From: Nostoc sphaeroides
Lineage (GTDB): Bacteria; Cyanobacteriota; Cyanobacteriia; Cyanobacteriales; Nostocaceae
Length of the DNA: 64,000 nucleotides
Assembly: GCF_003443655.1 (NCBI RefSeq)
Contig: NZ_CP031941.1
Location: 677,501 to 741,500 of the forward strand
Direction of reading: 5' to 3'
Position 1 is the stretch's first letter; each line of letters starts with the position of its first letter. The notes under the pieces were generated by a model that had not been told where the DNA came from, searched no databases, and saw only the letters and a list, made by a program, of their open reading frames with translations. The position numbers and the translations under genes are program-made. Positions 47,095 through 55,384 of this stretch are shown here, one piece after another.

Positions 47095-47658
47095 GAAATA
47101 CTCCTGATGTGATTAGTATTTGGTTATTACTTGTCTACGGGTTCGCCATAAAAACAAGGCATCACCTTATACTTATGATTCCCGGAGATACCAACTAATG
47201 AACATTCAGAAGGTGTAAATTTGAGACTGCGATGAATGCAGTTGTGAATTTTTTTCGTGTGAGTGCGATCGCACAGGGGCTAAAATCTCATAATAGACAA
47301 GCGATGTCTACGACGGGCTATTCGGCGAATTATCGCACACTAACCCAACAGCAGCTAAGTTGGGTAATTTTGGGTTAGTTGTAGCTTCAAGTAATCAATA
47401 AGGGACTTCCAAGTAAAAAAATATTCCATTGCTATTGTTCACTGTTGACCGTTGACGGTTCACGAGTTTTCAGTCAACAGTCAACAGTCAACAGTCAACG
47501 ACTTGAATGTGGAATAATTTATTTTTTGGAGTTCCCTAAAGTCCAGAATTTCTGTATCAGTGAGTTGTAGACGCGACGCCGATAGCGTAGCGCAAAGCGA
47601 GTCCGCGAGCGTCATAGCCCGTCGTAGACATCGCTTGCTATTACAAAATCTGGTGAAT
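47095..47658. repeat. 564-bp intergenic region with several repeats
   Basis: It contains GCGATGTCTACGACGGGCTA (near 47303) and its inverse near 47619. TGTTGACCGTTGACGG and GTCAACAGTCAACAGTC units near 47440-47500 can form a hairpin. No gene is supported. Confidence 0.6.
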
Positions 47659-48381
47659 CTATAACAAACTTTCTGGATCAACACCTAGCGCATTGAATCT
47701 TTCAATTAACATTTTCACCTGTTGTTCTGCTTCCACCCGTCGCTGTTCTTCAAAAGCTGTGCGTTCTTCCGCTTCCCTGATGCGTTCTTCTGGTGTCAGC
47801 AATTTTTGCCCTTCCTCGTCATACCAGTACAGCCACTCCCGCACTATACCTTGATAAATTCCCCGTTCTCGCCCAATTCCTAAACCAATCTCTGGGAGCC
47901 AAACGGGATTTCCTGACATTAAGATATATTCCCCATCAACTAGGTGATACACCTCCAAAGGTGTCTTTTTACGCCGAAGCGGACTATATACAACGTAATA
48001 CAAAATTCCTAATTCTTTGGCATAGAATTCTTTCTTAATGCTATATTCTTCCCGATATATTTGAGAAACAACTTCTAGTGCTAAAATTGGCGGCTTCTTT
48101 TCTTCCCACAGCACATAACTTAGGCGCAAGTCCTCATCAACGAAGCGTTTAACTCCTGAGCTGAGAAATCCATCAGGGACAATGGCTGGTTGGTCTGGGT
48201 GAGAATAAATACCCATATTAACACCAAAGAACCAATCCCAGCGATCGCACCAAGCCAAAGCCAGTGTCGTTTTCAGCAAGCCGGGAATTAAATTTTGGAG
48301 TTCATTATCCACAGCAGTATCATCTGAGTCGGGTAGTTCTTCGGAAGATGGCAAACAATGCAGTGGATTGTAGTTTAACAT
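47659..48381 (-). CDS. Uma2-family (DUF820) nuclease-fold protein with C-terminal coiled coil
   Basis: A second Uma2-type protein. It has PSSEELPDSDDTAVDNE at the start, PAIVPDGFLSSG with the conserved Asp, PILALEVVSQIYREEYSIKK carrying Glu, Asp-type and Lys residues, and LGILYYVVYSPL. The last ~45 residues (EERIREAEERTAFEEQRRVE) are a coiled coil typical of cyanobacterial members. I prefer the ATG at 48381 (MLNYNPLHCLPS); the ORF extends 22 codons upstream without family similarity. Confidence 0.85.
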   Translation of the reverse strand: MLNYNPLHCLPSSEELPDSDDTAVDNELQNLIPGLLKTTLALAWCDRWDWFFGVNMGIYSHPDQPAIVPDGFLSSGVKRFVDEDLRLSYVLWEEKKPPILALEVVSQIYREEYSIKKEFYAKELGILYYVVYSPLRRKKTPLEVYHLVDGEYILMSGNPVWLPEIGLGIGRERGIYQGIVREWLYWYDEEGQKLLTPEERIREAEERTAFEEQRRVEAEQQVKMLIERFNALGVDPESLL

Positions 48382-48646
48382 GAGCGGTTTTGCCAAATTT
48401 GATTCTAGATAGATTGTACGTAATCTATTGATGTGCGATCGCACCACGAGAATAAAGAACCATTTTTACTGTAGGCGTAGCCCGTCCTAGACATCGCCTG
48501 TGGATCTTTCTCAGTATTCACAGACTTCTGATTGCAAAATCTTACATTAAATTCATAGTTTTTCGATACTGATTACCAGAATCTCTAACTGACAATAGCA
48601 AAAAAGCGCGGAATATTTTTCATTTGGTATGTACTGCTCCAAAAGC

Positions 48647-48796
48647 GTAACAAAAAGGGTCGGTACAAAATTCGTCCTCAAAGCAATAAATATTTCAACT
48701 AAAATAGCGATCGCTATCTAATTAGCAATTTTGGGTGCATTAAAAAAAACCTTTGGTACTTATTTTTTTGCTAATGTCGGCACACTTTTTAACGCA
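48647..48796. pseudogene. Decayed second copy of the ndhD 3' end and terminator
   Basis: The stretch aligns by eye with 50275-50430, the end of ndhD plus its terminator. Shared blocks are GTAACAAAAAGGG, GGTACAAAA, CCTCAAAG, TAGCGATCGC, AATTA-CAATTT, AAACCTTT and TGCTAATGTCGG. It is clearly homologous yet mutated throughout, and the frame is lost. The remainder of 48448-48874 is AT-rich and has a GTAGGCGTAGCCCGTCCTAG repeat near 48473. Confidence 0.78.
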
Positions 48797-48874
48797 TGAT
48801 TGATGAATGCTATAGTTGAGCAAAGCGAAACTCAATGTTAATAATTTTCCAAAATTATCATCTGCAATCAATTC

Positions 48875-50010
48875 ATGACTAATATTAGCGATGTCTACGA
48901 CGGGCTACGTCTACGCGCTGATTTTGATAGCCCTTGGAAAGAAATTATAGAAGCTTATTTTCCCCAAGCAATGCATTTCTTTTTTCCAGAAACTTTTGCA
49001 TTAATTGATTGGGAACGTCCCTATGAATTTCTAGATAAAGAATTTCAACAAATAGCTCGTGAAGCTGAACAGGGAAAAAGATATGCCGATCAATTAGTCA
49101 AAGTTTGGCAAATCCAAGGGGAAGAACTTTGGTTATTAGTCCATGTTGAAATTCAGGCGCAAAAAGAAGATAATTTTCCTAAGCGGATGTTTACCTATAA
49201 CTTTCGCATATTTGACCGCTTTGATCGGCCAGCAATAAGCCTTGCAATTCTCTGCGATTCAAACCGCGAATGGCGGCCAAGCAATTACAGCTACAATTAT
49301 CCCAATACTCGCTTAACTTTTGAATTTGGTAGTATTAAACTTTTGGATTACGAAAATCGCTTTCATGAGTTAGAAAATAGCGATAATCCATTTGCAACTG
49401 TCGTCATGGCGCATTTGAAAACGCAGCAGACACGCTCATCACCCGAACAACGCAAAATATGGAAATTTAGCTTAATTCGCAGACTATATGATTTGGGCTT
49501 AGGAGAGCAGGATATTCGCAACCTGTATCGATTTATCGATTGGGTTATGATATTACCAAAGGCATTAGAAAATCAGTTTTGGGAAGAGTTTAAACAATTT
49601 GAGCAGGAGCGAACTATGAGATATAGCAATCCGATTTGATTTCTGAATCACTTGTAGAGGTAAGGGACTGGGGATTGGGGACTGGGGACTGGGAAGAAAG
49701 AATAAAGGTGTACTGAGTTTTGTTCAAAAATCAAATATGAGTCCTATATATAACTACAGGTGAGCGCATCGGCTACGAGCGCGGTAAAGCAGAGGGTAAA
49801 CAAGAAGGTAAAGCAGAGGGTAAACAAGAAGGTGAACAACAGCTGATTTTAAGGTTACTACAAAGACGAGTGGGAGAATTATCACCAGAATTACAAGAGC
49901 GCATCCGATCTCTTTCTTTAAATCAATTAGAAACCCTTGGCGAAGCTTTGTTAGATTTTACTGCTATGAAAGATTTACTTAACTGGTTACAAACAAATCA
50001 ATCAGCTTAA
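48875..50010 (+). pseudogene. Rpn/DUF4351-type nuclease-fold gene split by a MITE
   Basis: The 5' part (to 49621) encodes a PD-(D/E)XK protein of the kind annotated as transposase-like/Rpn with a DUF4351 tail: DFDSPWKEIIEAYFPQ, LLVHVEIQAQKEDNFPKRMF with Glu-x-Gln, DRPAISLAILCD. The frame ends in the MITE after MRYSNPI. The 3' part (49749-50010) continues TTGERIGYERG, a KAEGKQEG repeat and the DUF4351-type end (LLQRRVGELSPELQ, LGEALLDFTAMKDLLNWL). Deleting the element plus one TA (125 bases) gives a single frame of 336 codons (MRYITTGERIG). The N-terminus also holds a Nostoc repeat. Confidence 0.88.
49622..49748. repeat. 123-bp MITE with TA duplication, copy 2 (disrupts host gene)
   Basis: The element is 49624-49746 with TA on each side and is identical over 127 bases to 16391-16517. 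It inserts into the coding region of the Rpn/DUF4351-type gene. Identity suggests recent movement of at least one copy. Confidence 0.93.
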
Positions 50011-50278
50011 AATCTATTTTTATGTAAATTGTAAAAAATACATCCACTCATACCAATTATGTATGAAGATGCGCCCAAATATATGAGGAACGAACCGCAT
50101 AGACGCGGAGCGGCTTCCCGCAGGGTAGGGCGCATTCGCGCAACGTCTCGTAAGAGTTGGACACAAAGAAAGAAAATTCAGTGCAGCCTCACAAAGAAAT
50201 GGTATCACTTAACCAATACAGGATTTTTGAACTCAGTTCGATTATTTTTTTACTGAATTAAACGTTTCGAGTGAGTAA

Positions 50279-50306
50279 CAAAAAGGGCAGGTACAAAACC
50301 CGCCCT
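50279..50306 (-). terminator. Rho-independent-type terminator of ndhD
   Basis: On the minus strand, AGGGCGGG pairs with CCTGCCCT (one mismatch) and is followed by TTTTT. It lies about 40 bases after the ndhD stop. The rest of 50011-50345 holds a repeat (CGCAACGTCTCGTAAGAG near 50140) and no gene. Confidence 0.75.
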
Positions 50307-50345
50307 CAAAGTAATCAATATTTAAACTAAACTAGCGATCGCAAC

Positions 50346-51926
50346 TTAATTACCAATTTGAGGGGCACTCAAAGAAACCTTTAGTGCATCGTCTTTTTGC
50401 TGTGCTAATGTCGGTACGGAATCACGCAATCTTGCTGTCAATTGTACAGTTGTGGCGTCATACATCTGAGTCAGCAATTTCGGATAGAAACCAATACCAA
50501 TAATTGGAATCAACAAACAGGCAATGATAAATACTTCACGGGGTTCAGCATCTATCAAAGCTTGGTGAGAAACTAATTCCTTGTTCTCTTCTCCGTAGAA
50601 AATTTCTCGCAACATCGACAGCAGATAAATCGGAGTTAAAATTACTCCCACTGCCATCAAGAATACCACAATTACTTTGAAGGTAGAGCTATAAGCATCG
50701 CTAGTAGCAAAGCCAACAAATACCATTAATTCTGCCACGAAACCGCTCATCCCTGGCAGTGCCAAAGAAGCCATTGAACAGGTGGTGAACATGGCGAAAA
50801 TCTTCGGCATTCTCTTCGCAACACCGCCCATTTCATCTAACATCAGGGTGTGTGTGCGATCGTAAGTTGCCCCAACCAGGAAGAACAAACTCGCCCCAAT
50901 TAACCCGTGGGAAACCATTTGCAATACTGCCCCACTCAATCCCAAATCGGTGAAGGAGGCAATACCAATCATCACAAAGCCCATGTGAGAAATTGAGGAG
51001 TAGGCAATTTTTCGCTTCAGGTTGCGCTGGGCAAAGGATGTCAAGGCAGCGTAGATGATGTTAACTACCCCCAAAACTACCAACACTGGTGCAAAAAGAG
51101 CGTGGGCATCGGGGAGCATTTGGGCATTCATCCGAATTAAGGCGTAACCGCCCATTTTCAAAAGAATACCTGCCAATAACATGTGTACGGGCGCTGTTGC
51201 TTCACCGTGGGCATCAGGTAGCCAGGTGTGCAAGGGAATAATCGGCAGCTTGACGGCGTAGGCAATCAGGAAGCCAGCATAGACGGCAAGTTGGAAATTG
51301 AGGGCAAAGTCTTTTAAACCGAGCGATCGCATGTCAAACGTCACCGTATCGCCGTAAAATCCCATTGTCAGGGCAGACAGCAAAATAAACAGCGAACCGC
51401 CGGCGGTGTATAAAATAAATTTAGTCGCTGCATACTGCCGTCTTTTGCCTCCCCAAATCGACAGCAGAAAGTATATCGGTACTAGTTCCAGTTCCCACAC
51501 CAGGAAAAATAACAGCATATCCTGGACAGCGAACACGGCAATTTGACCGCCATACATCGCCAAAATCAAGAAGTAAAATAGCTTCGGCTTGAAGGTGACA
51601 GGCCAAGCTGCTAAAATCGCCAGCGTGGTAATGAATCCAGTCAAAATAATTAGGGGCATAGATAAGCCATCTGCCCCTACTGACCAATTCAAATCTAGTT
51701 GGGGTACCCAGGGGTAACTCTCGACCAACTGCAAATCTGGATTGGAGAAATCATACCCAGTATAAAAAGCATAAACAATTAGTGCAAAATCTATCAGCCC
51801 TACGACCAGGGAGTACCAGCGCACTGTTTTGCCTTCTTTATCCGGGATGATGGGAATCAGTAGTGAAGCGGCTATCGGCAACAGAATAATCGTCGTCAGC
51901 CACGGAAAATTAGCTGTATTCATCAC
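50346..51926 (-). CDS. ndhD: NAD(P)H-quinone oxidoreductase subunit 4 (NdhD1 type)
   Basis: NdhD is a proton-pumping membrane subunit of the cyanobacterial NDH-1 complex, used in respiration and cyclic electron flow. The protein has about 14 spans. The conserved stretch [23 protein letters not shown] contains the key Glu, and [29 protein letters not shown] the conserved Lys and His. Length 526 is typical. In related genomes ndhF and ndhD are neighbours; here ndhF is 4.7 kb upstream on the same strand with accessory genes in between. A terminator and a decayed second copy of its 3' end lie downstream. Confidence 0.95.
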   Translation of the reverse strand: MMNTANFPWLTTIILLPIAASLLIPIIPDKEGKTVRWYSLVVGLIDFALIVYAFYTGYDFSNPDLQLVESYPWVPQLDLNWSVGADGLSMPLIILTGFITTLAILAAWPVTFKPKLFYFLILAMYGGQIAVFAVQDMLLFFLVWELELVPIYFLLSIWGGKRRQYAATKFILYTAGGSLFILLSALTMGFYGDTVTFDMRSLGLKDFALNFQLAVYAGFLIAYAVKLPIIPLHTWLPDAHGEATAPVHMLLAGILLKMGGYALIRMNAQMLPDAHALFAPVLVVLGVVNIIYAALTSFAQRNLKRKIAYSSISHMGFVMIGIASFTDLGLSGAVLQMVSHGLIGASLFFLVGATYDRTHTLMLDEMGGVAKRMPKIFAMFTTCSMASLALPGMSGFVAELMVFVGFATSDAYSSTFKVIVVFLMAVGVILTPIYLLSMLREIFYGEENKELVSHQALIDAEPREVFIIACLLIPIIGIGFYPKLLTQMYDATTVQLTARLRDSVPTLAQQKDDALKVSLSAPQIGN

Positions 51927-52286
51927 AATTCGTCTGCTATCAAAATCATGTTTGGCAAAAAGTCACTAGTTATTAAGTAACAGCTTTTTGAGGATTTCGT
52001 CTTCCTCGTTAGGTTGATTTAATTAAATTGGTAATCTCCTATTTTTCCTCTTGGGAGTCTTTTTTGACACTTGGGGGTGCGGAATGTGCGTTGTGATACT
52101 CTCTGTCAAGTCAAAAATTTGCCCTAGAAAAGCCGATAAAATTATAGTTTAGGGGTGCGATGTCTACGACAAGCCACTCCGCGTCTACGCTTAGTCCAAC
52201 CCATCGCTAAAAATACAAAATGCTGTTTGGTGGTTGTTGAAAAAAGCGATTTAGTACAAAAAAGCATAGCAGGAGAACTAAACATA
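51927..52286. other. 360-bp intergenic region with a shared leader repeat
   Basis: The ndhD promoter must lie at its left side. From about 52158 there is GCGATGTCTACGACAAGCCA, then GCGTCTACGCTTAG and CATCGCTAAAAAT, a sequence repeated ahead of the antitoxin at 55115. An open frame extends through it but no start is credible before 52287. Confidence 0.55.
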
Positions 52287-52544
52287 ATGATAATCGCAGA
52301 AATTGAAAGTCAGATTCGTTATGTGACCAACATAAATGGAGAAACAACAGATGTACTCGTCCCTGTAGAACTTTGGCAACAGCTTATAAGTTCCATAAAT
52401 TCTGATAACGTCAGTGGTTTAGCTTGGATTGATGAACAAGAGCCAAAAGCACAAATATTAGCCGATTTGCAAGAGTCTGTGCGACAAGCAGCAGTAGGAC
52501 AAACTTTCCCAGTTTCAGAGCTTTGGGACGATATCGAAGCCTAG
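52287..52544 (+). CDS. Antitoxin of a RelBE-type pair
   Basis: The 85-residue protein would neutralise the toxin gene that follows four bases after its stop. It is acidic, with ITDVLVPVELWQQLI-like strand-helix (here TTDVLVPVELWQQLISS) and the tail LQESVRQAAVGQTFPVSELWDDIEA, common in cyanobacterial antitoxins. I set the start at the ATG 52287, which has AGGAG 12 bases upstream. A longer frame from 52155 reads through repeat DNA and is not credible. Confidence 0.78.
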   Translation: MIIAEIESQIRYVTNINGETTDVLVPVELWQQLISSINSDNVSGLAWIDEQEPKAQILADLQESVRQAAVGQTFPVSELWDDIEA

Positions 52545-52548
52545 ATTT

Positions 52549-52875
52549 ATGGCAGAAGTCCGTTTTACACCTCCCTTCAAACGCCGTCTCAAAACTCTGA
52601 CTAAACGCTATCGTCAAATTCAAATTGACATTCAACCTATTATCGATCAACTACAGGCTGGGAATTTTATCGGCGATCAAATCTCTGGGATAGACTTAAC
52701 CGTTTTTAAAGTTCGAGCAAAAAACAGTGATATACCTACGGGCAAAAGTGGCGGATATCGGGTAATTTATCAGGTTGTCTCACCTGAATGCGTCTTACTT
52801 CTACTCATTTATGCAAAATCGGATCAGGCAGATGTGAGCTTAGAAGAGATTGAAGATGCAATTAAAAAGACATAG
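52549..52875 (+). CDS. RelE/ParE-family toxin
   Basis: Toxins of this fold cleave ribosome-bound mRNA or inhibit gyrase. The 108-residue protein has the family layout: VRFTPPFKRRLKTLTKRYRQI, LTVFKVRAKNSDIPTGKSGG, YRVIYQV and LLLLIYAKSDQADVS. Basic residues suitable for RNA contact are kept. It follows its antitoxin after four bases, so they form one transcript. No break is seen, so the pair is probably functional. Confidence 0.85.
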   Translation: MAEVRFTPPFKRRLKTLTKRYRQIQIDIQPIIDQLQAGNFIGDQISGIDLTVFKVRAKNSDIPTGKSGGYRVIYQVVSPECVLLLLIYAKSDQADVSLEEIEDAIKKT

Positions 52876-52956
52876 CTATACATAGATAAAGCGCGATCGC
52901 CCGCGATCGCATATCATTTATCTACTGTGTAGTCTGTCTCCCATAGCAATAACTTC

Positions 52957-53802
52957 ATGCCTTTCTCTGATTTTACTAATCCTTACCAAAATCCGGCTAA
53001 CATACCACAGAAGTATCGCCAGCATATAAATCTACTGAAGTTATTTAAAGCTGATGGTTCTTATGTGCGTCCAGCAGAAGACCCTGTGACGATGTGGGCG
53101 CTTCAGATTTTAGTAGAAGAGTACGGTGTTCCACTAGAGGCAATGGAACTAGAACTAAATTCAGATTTTGCCGAGGGAACTTATCAAAGTGGGCGACGCT
53201 ATCAAGGACGTGTAGACATTGTAGTTTACGATGACCGTTATGCTGATTCTATAGGTAATTTGGATGTAGCCTTCATTATGGTGGAGGCTATGGAACCAAG
53301 TAAAAAAGTTGGCGGGACTGAGGGCGAAGGTTGGGTTGATCATCTTAACCGACTCAATGCTTACATGAGTGCTTCACCATCTGCCCGTTATGCCATTTTA
53401 ACCAGTGGTAAACATACAGTAATTTATCGTCGTGACCTTGAATATCCAAGAAAGTTAGAAATAATTGGTGATTTGCAGAAGTATGAAAGCGCCCGTGAAG
53501 CCGCAAAGCACAGTTTTTATACTGTAATTCTTAATCCCAGTGAACCAGATGGGATTCAAACCGGACTCACGCCCCTAACCCGTGATAAGTTTCGGGAGGT
53601 TTTGGGAGATACGCGTTCTGGTTGTCACTCAATTCTGAGAGATAACGAGGGTTTGCAGCCACAAGAAGCTGTTGATGCAATGGTTAAATTCTTGTTTGCT
53701 AAGTGGTATGACGAACAGGCAACAATTGACTTGGTAAAGCAAACAGGAGAATCACGGGCTTATGTATTTAATGTTAGTAATGAAATAGCTTTTATAAAGT
53801 GA
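52957..53802 (+). CDS. HsdR-N-like restriction-domain fragment of a larger methylase/restriction protein
   Basis: The protein resembles the N-terminal type I restriction domain that normally precedes an N-6 DNA methylase. It shows QKYRQHINLLKLFKADGSYV, then DPVTMWALQILVEEYGVP, GRVDIVVYD with the Asp, and FIMVEAMEPSKK where an active nuclease should read E-x-K. Here the lysine is a methionine. The chain stops at 281 residues after VNAMVKFLF-like sequence, just where the methylase should begin, and no methylase follows. I consider it a truncated system. It may be inactive or work as a binding protein. Confidence 0.7.
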   Translation: MPFSDFTNPYQNPANIPQKYRQHINLLKLFKADGSYVRPAEDPVTMWALQILVEEYGVPLEAMELELNSDFAEGTYQSGRRYQGRVDIVVYDDRYADSIGNLDVAFIMVEAMEPSKKVGGTEGEGWVDHLNRLNAYMSASPSARYAILTSGKHTVIYRRDLEYPRKLEIIGDLQKYESAREAAKHSFYTVILNPSEPDGIQTGLTPLTRDKFREVLGDTRSGCHSILRDNEGLQPQEAVDAMVKFLFAKWYDEQATIDLVKQTGESRAYVFNVSNEIAFIK

Positions 53803-53844
53803 AAAAAGTGTGGATAAAATGATGTTGGGAGAGGAAGATGTCGC

Positions 53845-54330
53845 ATGAAGGAGGGCAGCAAGTACCAGCCACTCCTTGAATTTTTGCGTGGCAATGATCA
53901 AAATGAAATAACTTTATCATTTGCTGAAATTGAGACTTTAATAAATGATATTTTGCCTGAATCAGCAAGAAATAAACGGGCATGGTGGAGTAATCGCAGC
54001 AAAGGCGCATTACAAGCTTCAGCTTGGATAGAAGCAGGATATCGCGTTGAGGAAGTTGATTTTGATAAGCAACAAATAAAATTTTATAAACCTCCTAATA
54101 ACTTTCAAGTTCAGCTTAAAGGTGACACTGTACTGTGGAATGGCGAATTAATCAAAGCACTACGTCTTCACATGGGTTTAACACAGGCAGAGTTTGCAGA
54201 AAGGCTAGGTGTCTATCAACAAACAGTCAGTCAATGGGAAAACAGCGCCTATCAGCCAACTCTCGCTACATCGAAATATCTAACTTTAGTTGCTGATCAG
54301 GCTGGATTCAAATACATAGAAACAGGCTAG
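53845..54330 (+). CDS. DUF7662-like N-domain plus XRE HTH regulator
   Basis: The first ~85 residues (KYQPLLEFLRGNDQNEITLSF, LPESARNKRAWWSNRSKG) match a small DNA-linked domain seen near restriction and toxin systems (DUF7662-like; name from memory). The C-terminal ~60 residues are an XRE-type HTH: LRLHMGLTQAEFAERLGVYQ, then QTVSQWENSAYQPTLATSKY. The ATG at 53845 has GGGAGAGG upstream. It lies 42 bases after the restriction-domain fragment, so it likely regulates that locus or the small genes beyond it. Confidence 0.72.
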   Translation: MKEGSKYQPLLEFLRGNDQNEITLSFAEIETLINDILPESARNKRAWWSNRSKGALQASAWIEAGYRVEEVDFDKQQIKFYKPPNNFQVQLKGDTVLWNGELIKALRLHMGLTQAEFAERLGVYQQTVSQWENSAYQPTLATSKYLTLVADQAGFKYIETG

Positions 54331-54362
54331 AAGTCAAAATAATTCTTGGGTCTGTCTGTTGA

Positions 54363-54416
54363 CATTTTACAATGTAAGTTTTATTTTTGTCAATATACAA
54401 TCTACATTGTAAAATG
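54363..54416. promoter_or_regulatory. 14-bp perfect inverted repeat over a promoter
   Basis: CATTTTACAATGTA (54363-54376) and its exact inverse TACATTGTAAAATG (54403-54416) are separated by 26 bases. TTGACA at 54359 and TATTTT 17 bases later form a sigma70-like promoter, with the left arm in its spacer. The right arm ends in the ATG at 54414. This looks like a repressor operator, possibly for the XRE protein just upstream. Confidence 0.65.
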
Positions 54417-54767
54417 AATAAGGAAAACCAGGCGACCTCTGCCCAACCTGCGCCAAACAACAACTTGCACACCTTGGACACTGGCAAGGTCACAGAAATC
54501 AAATATTCCCTGAAGAACTTCTATCATTGCGCTTGTTCAAATGCCGAATGTGGCTATGGCTAGTTGTCCCAGGACTTCACGACCATGATGCAACGCAGCT
54601 TTTACCACAAAATCTATGAGATGAGAGTGTTTAGAAGCGATGAAAACACACTCACACTTACAGCAACCCGACAACAAAATTACAAATCTTGTCAAAAGCC
54701 AGCAAATAAGTTTCCGAGGCTTCCTGCTGGCTCTTGGCTCCCTAACAAAAGGAGACATTCACCATGA
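54414..54767 (+). pseudogene. Small frame interrupted by one amber codon
   Basis: From ATG 54414 the frame reads 49 codons ending HCACSNAECGYG, meets TAG at 54561, and stays open in the same frame for a further 67 codons to a TGA that overlaps the next ATG. The CACSNAEC segment and the residues after it recall Ogr/Delta-type phage zinc fingers. TGG to TAG would explain the break. Another frame over the same DNA (CPTCAKQQ) also has cysteines, so the true frame is uncertain. Confidence 0.35.
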
Positions 54768-54964
54768 TAAAACCAGTTATTGCCCAAAATCATCCTTGGG
54801 TGATAGTAAAAACTGTAGTGATTACCCAATCTCACACCGTCGCCCGTTTTGCTAACCGCCAAGATGCAGACGACCATTTAAGATTTTTGCGTCGAACTAT
54901 TCCCAATGGAGGTTTTGAGATTATGTTTGAACCGCCAGATGATGTAAAAGATATTGAGGAATAG
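54764..54964 (+). CDS. Small conserved-looking hypothetical protein
   Basis: Sixty-six residues, beginning MIKPVIAQNHPWVIVKTVV and ending in an acidic tail (PPDDVKDIEE). AAGGAG lies 10 bases upstream of the ATG. The pattern RFANRQDADDHLRFLRRTIP looks like a small alpha/beta protein of plasmid or phage cargo. I cannot name a family. Confidence 0.55.
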   Translation: MIKPVIAQNHPWVIVKTVVITQSHTVARFANRQDADDHLRFLRRTIPNGGFEIMFEPPDDVKDIEE

Positions 54965-55050
54965 CTCGTACAGTGGTTTAATTTGAGAAGCGATGTCTAC
55001 AACAAGCCGCTTTTGCGTCTACGCCTAGCCCAACCGGAGCATTGCTAAAA

Positions 55051-55095
55051 ATGTATGATGCTGCTCAGTTATCCTTAAAAAAAAGCATCATACAT
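55051..55095. promoter_or_regulatory. 12-bp perfect inverted repeat upstream of the PIN-type pair
   Basis: ATGTATGATGCT (55051-55062) and its exact inverse AGCATCATACAT (55084-55095) flank a 21-base spacer with an A-run. It lies 19 bases before the antitoxin ATG. It could be an operator for autoregulation or an attenuator hairpin. The repeat block GCGATGTCTACAACAAGCCG precedes it (54992). Confidence 0.6.
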
Positions 55096-55114
55096 CCATC
55101 AAAGGACACCGCAA

Positions 55115-55384
55115 ATGCAAATTACCATCGAAATACCCGATGACATTGCCCATCAACTCGCTAATACCCCTGACCAACTTTCTCGCCGCGCCTTAGAATC
55201 GCTAGTGGTTGAAGGTTATCGCCATCGGCAAATTTCTACTGCTCAAGTTCAACGTCTGTTAAATCTTTCTTCTCGACTTGCTACCGATGCTTTTCTTAAA
55301 GCCTATGAAGCTTACCTACCCTACACCGTAGCTGACTTAGAGCAAGACTTGCAAGCTATTGACCAAGCAATTACTCAGCAATGA
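55115..55384 (+). CDS. UPF0175-like antitoxin
   Basis: The 89-residue protein resembles UPF0175/DUF-type antitoxins: MQITIEIPDDIAHQLANTPDQ, RRALESLVVEGYRHRQISTAQVQ (an HTH-like stretch), and an acidic C-terminus AVADLEQDLQAIDQA-like. The sequence is complete. Its stop overlaps the toxin ATG (ATGA). It is expected to repress its own promoter through the inverted repeat at 55051. Confidence 0.8.
   Translation: MQITIEIPDDIAHQLANTPDQLSRRALESLVVEGYRHRQISTAQVQRLLNLSSRLATDAFLKAYEAYLPYTVADLEQDLQAIDQAITQQ

Noticed and set aside
52155..52286. 44-residue N-terminal extension of the RelB-like antitoxin
   Set aside because: It is read through the shared leader repeat; the ATG at 52287 has its own AGGAG site.
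54363..54416. BlaI/MecI-type operator
   Set aside because: The half-site TTACAATGTAA resembles TACA-NN-TGTA but has one base fewer in the centre, and no blaI-like gene is near.
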